5,210 nt of DNA from Pseudomonadota bacterium (lineage in GTDB: Bacteria > Pseudomonadota > Gammaproteobacteria > Burkholderiales > Burkholderiaceae_C): the NCBI GenBank assembly GCA_018241985.1, contig JAFECV010000180.1, forward strand, positions 1 through 5,210. Reading direction: 5' to 3'. Of this stretch, positions 1-5,210 are shown in pieces (positions within the stretch are counted from its first letter, which is position 1; each line of letters opens with the position of its first letter). The notes beneath the pieces were generated by a model. It was not told the origin of the DNA. It worked only from the letters and a program-made list of their open reading frames with translations, and searched no databases. The translations under genes and the position numbers were made by a program.

Positions 1-7
1 TTGGGGT

Positions 8-14
8 TCCTCCT
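8..14 (-). promoter_or_regulatory. Strong Shine-Dalgarno of a gene starting just left of the window
   Basis: On the minus strand these bases read AGGAGGA, a near-perfect ribosome binding site, followed by only seven bases (ACCCCAA) before the window ends. A start codon at normal spacing would fall at or just beyond the edge, so a further minus-strand gene probably lies downstream of the rubredoxin gene, with about 65 bp between the rubredoxin stop and this site. Its identity cannot be read here. From memory, type IV pilus response-regulator genes (pilG/pilH) sit beside rubredoxin in some Burkholderiales, but that is recollection and not evidence from this sequence. Confidence 0.6.
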
Positions 15-47
15 GAAATTCGTTCAACGACCCTGGTCAAAAGCCGC

Positions 48-83
48 GCCGCAAGTCCGCTTCAAGCCGCAAGTCCGCTTCAA
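48..83. repeat. 18-bp tandem duplication across the rubredoxin stop codon
   Basis: Two perfect adjacent copies of an 18-bp unit (plus strand GCCGCAAGTCCGCTTCAA) occupy 48-65 and 66-83. On the minus strand the unit contains the TGA that ends the rubredoxin gene. Because 18 is a multiple of three, the second copy gives another in-frame TGA six codons downstream. The simplest reading is a recent slippage duplication just at the gene end. Confidence 0.9.
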
Positions 84-253
84 ATTTCCACCATTTCGAA
101 GTCTTCCTTGCGCGCTCCGCATTCGGGGCAGGTCCAGTTCATCGGCAGATCGGCCCAGGCCGTTCCGGGCGCGACGCCATGCTCGGGATCGCCCGCGGCC
201 TCGTCATAAATCCAGCCGCAAATCAAACACATCCACGTTTTAGAATCACTCAC
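80..253 (-). CDS. rubA: Rubredoxin
   Basis: This 57-residue protein is a typical rubredoxin, a small cytoplasmic electron carrier with one iron held by four cysteines. The two CxxC knuckles are visible: WMCLICGWIYD (Cys9, Cys12) and the classic CPECG (Cys42, Cys45). Between them lie the conserved GxxPGTxWxDLP-type stretch and Trp40 just before the second knuckle. The length matches the 50-60 residues usual for the family. Start: an in-frame TAA lies two codons upstream of a GTG at 253-251, and the next in-frame Met (residue 8) is too close to the first cysteine pair, so GTG is the only sensible start; only a weak GGG-rich ribosome site precedes it. The gene is divergent from the kinase-hemL pair. 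Redox partners cannot be inferred from this window. Confidence 0.95.
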   Translation of the reverse strand: MSDSKTWMCLICGWIYDEAAGDPEHGVAPGTAWADLPMNWTCPECGARKEDFEMVEI

Positions 254-284
254 AGCTTAAGGGCCCAACGCATCGAATGCAACA

Positions 285-290
285 ATTGTA
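285..290 (-). promoter_or_regulatory. Candidate -10 box for the rubredoxin gene
   Basis: The minus strand reads TACAAT here, one base from the sigma-70 consensus TATAAT, and it would place a transcript start about 25 bases upstream of the rubredoxin GTG. No good TTGACA-like -35 box lies 15-18 bases upstream; the best hexamers there are CGAATC or TCGAAT. The box sits in the 8-bp palindrome ACAATTGT (282-289) within the 74-bp divergent intergenic region (254-327). No convincing plus-strand promoter for the kinase gene was found in that region. Confidence 0.4.
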
Positions 291-293
291 ACT

Positions 294-322
294 AGGGACT
301 TTTTAACGATTCGAGGGACTTT
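294..322 (+). repeat. Direct repeat AGGGACTTT, 20-bp period; second copy is the kinase gene's ribosome site
   Basis: AGGGACTTT occurs at 294-302 and again at 314-322, exactly 20 bp apart (about two helical turns), in the divergent intergenic region. The second copy, with its preceding G (GAGGGA, 313-318), is the Shine-Dalgarno sequence of the downstream gene, nine bases before its ATG at 328. The spacing would suit a regulator binding two sites on one DNA face, but a small local duplication explains it equally well. Confidence 0.6.
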
Positions 323-327
323 ATGAC

Positions 328-1309
328 ATGGCCGAGCCCGCGGTGCGCGCGGCCATCACAGTCTGGCCCATGAGCACGCACGAGCCGCGAGATCTCCACT
401 CCAGCAGCAACGCCGACATTGAAGACGCAGCCGCGTCGCCCGCCTGCGTGCTGGTGTTCAACGCGAGCGACCCGAGCGGCGCCGGCGGCCTGGCCGCGGC
501 GATCACCGCGATCGCGTCGATCGGCGCGCATGCGCTGCCGGTCGTGACCGGCGCCTATGTGCGCGACAGCGCCGAAGTGTTCGAGCATGTGGCGTTCGAC
601 GACGAAGCGGTGACCGAGCAGGCCCGTACCGTGCTCGAGGACATCCCGGTCCAGGTGATCGAGGTCGGCTTCGTCGGCAGCCCGGACAATCTCGCCGCGA
701 TCGCGAGCCTCGCCTCCGACTACGCCGACGTCCCGCTGATCGCCTACATGCCCGACCTGTCGTGGTGGGACGAGGCGCAGATCGACCTGTACCTGGACGC
801 GTTCCGCGAACTGATGCTGCCGCAGACCACGGTGTTGGTCGGCAACCACAGCACGCTGTCGCGCTGGCTGCTGCCGGACTGGAGCGACGACAAGCGCCCC
901 AGCGCGCGCGACCTGGCCCGGGCCGCGGCCGACGGCGGCGTCGCGTACACGCTGGTCACCGGCATCGCGGTGGACGACCAGCACATCGACAACGTGCTCG
1001 CCTCGCCGCAGGCGGTGCTCGCGAGCGAGAAATTCGAGCGCTTCGAGGCCCAGTTCTGTGGCGCGGGCGATACGCTCGCGGCCGCGCTGGCCGCGCTGAT
1101 CGCGACCGGCAGCGACCTGGCCGCGGCCACCGGCGAGGCGCTGAGCTACCTCGACCAGTCGCTTGATGGCGGCTTTAGACCCGGCATGGGCAACCTGCTG
1201 CCCGACCGCCTGTTCTGGGCGCAGGGCACGACCGACGACGCGGCCGACGACGCCGATGAGACCCCGACCACCGAAAGCGAAGACCTGCAGGGCTTCGCGA
1301 TGCCTCCCC

Positions 1310-1326
<17 letters not shown>
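328..1326 (+). CDS. thiD: ThiD-like (hydroxymethylpyrimidine / phosphomethylpyrimidine) kinase family protein
   Basis: This 332-residue protein belongs to the ribokinase-fold vitamin kinases, where ThiD phosphorylates hydroxymethylpyrimidine and its monophosphate for thiamine synthesis. Visible family motifs are [11 protein letters not shown] (45-55, equivalent to AGTDPSGGAGI in ThiD), [11 protein letters not shown] (71-81), the VLVGN strand and the anion-hole/catalytic motif GAGDT (245-249). It departs from classical ThiD: the GTGC motif with catalytic cysteine is replaced by GAGD with Asp248 as presumed base, as in ribokinase, and the QN of the substrate-pocket motif VAQNT is RD (79-80). 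Residues 1-35 precede the fold, and an acidic, probably disordered tail (301-332) follows it. ATG 328 is chosen because GAGGGA lies nine bases upstream; Met at 370 lacks a ribosome site. The end overlaps hemL by 17 bp. The family call is firm and the symbol follows family practice; the true substrate is uncertain. Confidence 0.85.
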
Positions 1327-2621
<1,295 letters not shown>

Positions 2622-2623
<2 letters not shown>

Positions 2624-2665
2624 CAAACTGCGAACGACGGGCGCGGGCTTCGGCCACTATTTGCT
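2622..2665. terminator. Weak hairpin at the hemL stop, possible terminator
   Basis: AGCAAA (2622-2627, overlapping the hemL stop codon) is complementary to TTTGCT (2660-2665), with an inner pairing CGAA (2631-2634) to TTCG (2649-2652) around a G-rich loop. No U-tract follows, so an intrinsic terminator of the classical kind is not supported. The same outer arms recur in copy B at 3691-3696 and 3729-3734, where a further GTG/CAC pairing (3699-3701 with 3724-3726) strengthens the stem, suggesting the structure may matter. Confidence 0.3.
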
Positions 2666-2704
2666 TGAAACCGGCGCAAGAAACCCCGTCGTAAGCCCCG
2701 CCGC

Positions 2705-3583
2705 ATGAACCTGCGCTTCGTCGAAGCCTTCGTCTGGGTCGCGCGGCTGCAGAGCATCACGCGCGGCGCCGAAAAGCTCCATCTGACCCAGTCCGCGGTG
2801 TCGAACCGCGTCGCGATGCTGGAACAGGAGCTCGGCACCGCGCTGCTGGACCGGCGCGAACGCGGCTTTGCGTTGACGCCGGCCGGCGCGCGCTTCGTGC
2901 AGCACGCCGAGCGGCTGCTCGCGCTGCAGCGCGAAATCCGGACCGAGTTCGGCAGCCCCGAGCAGCAGCCGCTGTCGCTGCGCATCGGCGGCATCGAGAC
3001 CGCGCTGCACACCTGGCTGATCCCGATGATCGAGCGCGTGAAGAAGTCGAACGCGCAGATCGAACTGGAACTGACGATCGAGACGACGCCGACGCTGGTC
3101 GAGCTGCTGCGCCGCGGCAGCCTGGACCTGGCCTTCGCCGCGCTGCCCGCGCTCGGCGAGCAGATCGAGAACGAGGAACTCGCGCCGCTGGAGATGGTGT
3201 TCGTCGGCCCGGCCGGCATGGCGCGCCGACGGCCGCTGCGCGCCGGCGAACTGCTGGCGCACGACCTGCTGACGTTCCAGCGCGGCTCGGCGCCGCATGT
3301 GGCGCTGCTCGATCTGCTGCGCTCGCTCGGCGCGCCGACCAAGGGCGTGCACAGCGTCTCGTCGATCTCCGCGCTGGTGCGCCTGGTCGAGAGCGGCTTC
3401 GGCCTGGCGACGCTGCCGCGCGCCGCCGCCGAGCAGATGATGGCGCGCAGCCGGATCGCGATCCTGCGCACCGAGGCCAAGCTCGCGCCGCTGCCGATGG
3501 TCGCGAGCTACTGGCGCGATCCGGCGGCGCCGGCGCGCGACCGGGCGCTGCATGAAGCCCTGAGCTTCGTGCGCGCCCAGTAG
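2705..3583 (+). CDS. LysR-type transcriptional regulator
   Basis: This 292-residue protein has the size and layout of LysR regulators, which bind DNA as dimers or tetramers and respond to a small molecule. The N-terminal winged helix-turn-helix covers about residues 1-60: FVEAFVWVARLQSITRGAEKL, then recognition helix TQSAVSNRVAMLEQELG (28-44), LLDRRERG and LTPAG. Gly21 stands where Ala is usual in the RAAEKL motif. A linker helix follows, then a periplasmic-binding-like effector domain from about residue 93 (LRIGGIETALHTWLIP; LRRGSLDLAFAALPA). ATG 2705 is the only start: an in-frame TGA lies at 2666-2668 with no ATG, GTG or TTG between, though no strong ribosome site precedes it. It reads in the same direction as hemL and converges on pxpA, so it lacks the usual divergent target. 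Effector and targets are unknown; the pxp operon or hemL are only neighbours. Confidence 0.93.
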   Translation: MNLRFVEAFVWVARLQSITRGAEKLHLTQSAVSNRVAMLEQELGTALLDRRERGFALTPAGARFVQHAERLLALQREIRTEFGSPEQQPLSLRIGGIETALHTWLIPMIERVKKSNAQIELELTIETTPTLVELLRRGSLDLAFAALPALGEQIENEELAPLEMVFVGPAGMARRRPLRAGELLAHDLLTFQRGSAPHVALLDLLRSLGAPTKGVHSVSSISALVRLVESGFGLATLPRAAAEQMMARSRIAILRTEAKLAPLPMVASYWRDPAAPARDRALHEALSFVRAQ

Positions 3584-3609
3584 GCGTGTTCGCCGGCTGG
3601 CTCGGCCAT

Positions 3610-3665
3610 CGCTCGCTTCCATTGCGGTTTTGCCGCCCTGCGGAGCACAAGGCGGAGCGCGAGCG
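3610..3665. terminator. Long imperfect inverted repeat between convergent genes, candidate bidirectional terminator
   Basis: CGCTCGC (3610-3616) pairs with GCGAGCG (3659-3665), and the stem continues with TTCC (3617-3620) against GGAG (3654-3657) after one bulged base. Inside, GCGG-TTTTG-CCGC (3624-3636) forms a small hairpin, and CCGCC (3633-3637) could alternatively pair with GGCGG (3651-3655). It lies in the 142-bp gap between lysR and the convergent pxpA, where a two-way terminator is expected. There is no clear U-tract, and a REP-like element is an alternative. Confidence 0.4.
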
Positions 3666-3746
3666 GTCTTCGCAAAACTACAAATTAGATAGCAAACTGT
3701 GAACGACCGGTGCGGGCTGCAGCCACTATTTGCTTGAAATCCGTGC
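3657..3746. repeat. Direct repeat copy B (90 bp), lysR-pxpA gap and pxpA tail
   Basis: This is the second copy of the repeat at 2588-2677, same orientation, 1069 bp downstream, with 14 mismatches and no gaps. On the minus strand it supplies the last six codons and the stop of pxpA (ARISSK-stop). On the plus strand it still reads ARAVFAKLQIR-stop, matching the HemL tail [15 protein letters not shown] encoded by copy A, although here it is attached to no gene. Similarity stops close to 3657 and 3746. Confidence 0.85.
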
Positions 3747-4505
3747 CGACAGCGGCTCCAGCCGCCAGCCCTTGCGCTCGAGCTCCACGCGCAGATGCGC
3801 CGCGGTGGCCACGGCCTCGGGCCCGTCGCCGTGCACGCAGATGCTGCCGATCGCGGTCGGCAGACGCTTTCCGCTGACCGAGATGATCGCCTGCTCGGCC
3901 AGCATCGCCTCGACATGCGCGAGCGAGCGCTCCGCGCCATGGATCATCGCGTCGGGCCGGCTGCGCGGGACGAGTTGGCCGTCGTCCAGGTAGGCGCGGT
4001 CGGCGAAGATTTCCTCGACCACGGCGAGCCCGGCCTCGCGCCCGGCGCTGCACAGGCACGAGAGCGCGGGCGCGAGCAGGATGAGCCCGCGGTCGTAGGC
4101 CGCGACCGCGCGCGCCACGGTGCGCGCCAGGCCCAAGTCGGCGCAGGCCATGTTGCTGAGCGCGCCGTGCGCCTTCACGTGGCCGATGCGCAGGCCCTCG
4201 GTGCGCGCCATGCCATCGAGCGCGGCGATCTGGTAGATCAGCACCGCCTCGAGCTCGGCGGGGTCCAGCTGCATGCGGCGCCGGCCGAACCCCTGCAGGT
4301 CGGGAAACGACGGATGCGCGCCGACGCTGACGCCCGCGGCCTTCGCGAGCCGCAGCGTGCTGCGCATCACCAGCGGGTCGCCGGCATGGAACCCGCAGGC
4401 CACGTTCGCCGAGTTCACCGACTGCAGGATTTCGCGGTCCGAGCCCATGGTCCAGGCGCCGAAGCTCTCGCCCAGGTCGGCGTTCAGGTTGATGGTTTTC
4501 GACAT
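3726..4505 (-). CDS. pxpA: 5-oxoprolinase subunit A, LamB/YcsF family
   Basis: PxpA works with PxpB and PxpC in the ATP-dependent opening of 5-oxoproline (pyroglutamate) to glutamate in the cytoplasm. The 259-residue protein shows the family signatures: NLNADLGESFGAW (6-18), ANVACGFHAGDP (33-44), VGAHPSFPDLQGFGRR (61-76), HVKAHGALSNMA (109-120), EEIFADRAY and DGQLVPRS (164-182), and CVHGDGPEAV (223-232). The second-last motif block is normally HVKPHGALxN; here Pro is Ala112 and Ser117 occupies a usually Tyr or Asn position. ATG 4505 is chosen because AGGAG lies seven bases upstream and family members begin with this NLNADLGE sequence; an upstream ATG at 4571 would add 22 unrelated residues and overlap pxpC. 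The gene follows pxpC by 52 bp. Its C-terminus runs past the usual ending (WRLEPL) by seven residues, six of them encoded by repeat copy B. Confidence 0.95.
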   Translation of the reverse strand: MSKTINLNADLGESFGAWTMGSDREILQSVNSANVACGFHAGDPLVMRSTLRLAKAAGVSVGAHPSFPDLQGFGRRRMQLDPAELEAVLIYQIAALDGMARTEGLRIGHVKAHGALSNMACADLGLARTVARAVAAYDRGLILLAPALSCLCSAGREAGLAVVEEIFADRAYLDDGQLVPRSRPDAMIHGAERSLAHVEAMLAEQAIISVSGKRLPTAIGSICVHGDGPEAVATAAHLRVELERKGWRLEPLSARISSK

Positions 4506-4527
4506 GCGGTGACTCCTGTGCGGTGAC
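4506..4527 (-). promoter_or_regulatory. pxpA ribosome binding site between two GTCACCGC repeats
   Basis: On the minus strand AGGAG (4513-4517) lies seven bases before the pxpA ATG and decides that start. GTCACCGC occurs twice, at 4520-4527 and 4506-4513, a 14-bp period that starts upstream of the AGGAG, partly overlaps it, and ends directly against the start codon. Confidence 0.75.
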
Positions 4528-4542
4528 GCCTCAGTGATTCGT

Positions 4543-4556
4543 GACGGTGCGCCGTC
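4543..4556. repeat. Short hairpin just after the pxpC stop
   Basis: GACGG-TGCG-CCGTC is a perfect 5-bp stem with a 4-base loop, starting two bases after the pxpC stop codon in the transcribed direction. It is not followed by a U-tract. It could modestly separate pxpC and pxpA expression or protect an mRNA end, but may be incidental in DNA this GC-rich. Confidence 0.4.
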
Positions 4557-4557
4557 T

Positions 4558-5210
4558 TCATTCCAGCGCATCGGTGCGGACCATGCCGCTGACCAGGTTG
4601 CCTTGGTAGAGCGCGGCCTCGTCGATGACGCCCGGCGGACGAAAGCGCTCGATGCGGCTCACCCATTGCGCGAGCCTCTCGGCCCGTTCGGCGCGCGCGG
4701 CCGCCGCCTCGGCCAGGTCGACGCGCTCGAAGCGCAGCACGGCGCCCGGCCGCAGATGCGCCAGCCGCGGCAGGTCGGCGCTGATCACGGTCGCGATCTT
4801 CGGGTAGCCGCCGACCGTCTGGCAGTCGGCCATCAGCACGATGGGCTGGCCGTTCGCCGGCACCTGGATCGCGCCCGGCGTCACGCCGTCGGACGCGATG
4901 TCGGCGCCGAGCGCGCTGTGCGCGAGCAGCGGGCCCTCGAGCCGCAGGCCCATGCGGTCGCTGTCCGGCGTGACGCGGAACGGCTGCGCATGGAACGCCT
5001 CGAGCGCGGCTTCGGTGAAATGGTCAAGCTGCGGCCCGGGCACGACGCGGATCGGACCGTCTGCATAGGTGAGAGGCGGCGCCCTGAACTCGACCAGCGC
5101 ATTGCCGACGCCACCAATCGCGCCGGCGCAGCCCAGCAGGTCGCCGGCCGCCAGCGCACGCCCTCGCACGCCGCCGAGTGCGGCGCGCGCGTAGGTAGAG
5201 CGGCTGCCGA
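4558..5210 (-). CDS. pxpC: 5-oxoprolinase subunit C (biotin-dependent carboxylase-like domain), 5' end outside the window
   Basis: PxpC, of the allophanate hydrolase subunit 2 / KipA family, joins PxpB and PxpA to hydrolyse 5-oxoproline to glutamate with ATP. The visible part is the C-terminal 216 residues. The frame is open to the window edge and reads GSRSTYARAALGG at the edge, a conserved internal family motif, so the GTG at 5169 is not the start and roughly the first third of the protein lies off the right side. Further motifs, numbered within this fragment: RVVPGPQLDHF (54-64), SDRMGLRLEGP (83-93), SDGVTPGAIQVPANGQP (106-122), ADCQTVGGYPKIA (127-139) and HLRPGAVLRF (151-160). An Ala/Arg/Glu-rich helix (about 163-190) closes the domain. 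The stop lies 52 bp before pxpA on the same strand, so the two are probably co-transcribed; pxpB is expected further upstream, off the window. Confidence 0.95.
   Translation of the reverse strand, partial: GSRSTYARAALGGVRGRALAAGDLLGCAGAIGGVGNALVEFRAPPLTYADGPIRVVPGPQLDHFTEAALEAFHAQPFRVTPDSDRMGLRLEGPLLAHSALGADIASDGVTPGAIQVPANGQPIVLMADCQTVGGYPKIATVISADLPRLAHLRPGAVLRFERVDLAEAAAARAERAERLAQWVSRIERFRPPGVIDEAALYQGNLVSGMVRTDALE

Noticed and set aside
20..40. TTGACC (minus, 35-40) as a -35 box and the palindrome TCGTT-C-AACGA (20-30) as an operator for the gene off the left edge
   Set aside because: No acceptable -10 hexamer lies at 15-19 bases spacing, and an 11-bp palindrome alone is weak evidence.
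1..243. Plus-strand open frame of 80 codons over the rubredoxin gene
   Set aside because: It is antisense to a clear rubredoxin with all four cysteines, has an Arg/Pro-rich composition typical of shadow frames, and begins with the 18-bp tandem repeat.
1163..1309. N-terminal extension of HemL from the ATG at 1163
   Set aside because: The 49 extra residues are Arg/Pro/Thr-rich, lie wholly within the kinase gene in another frame, and match nothing in HemL; the family N-terminus fits ATG 1310.
2657..3940. Minus-strand open frame of 427 codons running through both repeat copies, with similar peptides containing FQANSG and VCYL
   Set aside because: It is antisense to lysR and shares DNA with pxpA in another frame. 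The two repeat-encoded peptides differ at most mismatched positions, so nothing suggests selection for protein.
4506..4571. Upstream ATG at 4571 as the pxpA start
   Set aside because: It would overlap pxpC and add 22 residues with no family similarity; the ATG at 4505 has AGGAG at ideal spacing and gives the normal N-terminus.
5167..5169. GTG at 5169 as the pxpC start
   Set aside because: The frame stays open to the edge and encodes GSRSTYARAALGG, a conserved internal PxpC motif, so the gene is cut by the window.

Overview
The window is a GC-rich chromosomal segment (roughly two thirds G+C in the genes) from a betaproteobacterium, most likely of the Burkholderiales (Burkholderia/Paraburkholderia/Ralstonia type). 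That placement rests on family recall: the divergent rubredoxin / ThiD-like kinase / hemL block, and the style of the LysR and 5-oxoprolinase proteins. No database was searched. I see no tRNA, rRNA, CRISPR array, insertion sequence or phage gene.

Layout from left to right. A small rubredoxin gene (80-253, minus strand) runs left, followed by a strong Shine-Dalgarno sequence at 8-14 that points to another minus-strand gene starting just outside the window. A 74-bp divergent intergenic region (254-327) separates it from a plus-strand pair: a ThiD/ribokinase-fold kinase (328-1326) and hemL (1310-2623), which overlap by 17 bp and look translationally coupled. A LysR-type regulator (2705-3583, plus) follows. 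It converges on a minus-strand 5-oxoprolinase operon: the 3' two thirds of pxpC (4558-5210, entering from the right edge), then pxpA (3726-4505).

Functionally the window joins tetrapyrrole synthesis (HemL makes 5-aminolevulinate from glutamate-1-semialdehyde), a vitamin-kinase-like protein of uncertain substrate, a one-iron redox carrier, and 5-oxoproline recycling to glutamate (PxpABC). The LysR protein is a candidate regulator of a neighbour, but nothing in the sequence proves a target.

The most unusual structure is a pair of about 90-bp direct repeats (2588-2677 and 3657-3746, 76 of 90 bases identical by my hand alignment, offset 1069 bp) that bracket lysR. The first copy supplies the last codons and stop of hemL; the second supplies the last codons and stop of pxpA on the other strand. 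Each copy also keeps, unused, a readable version of the tail used in the other copy. This fits either duplication of a former hemL-pxpA convergent junction around lysR, or a dispersed structured element sitting at gene ends. Beyond this the genes are ordinary core metabolism, and I do not see a convincing new multi-gene system.
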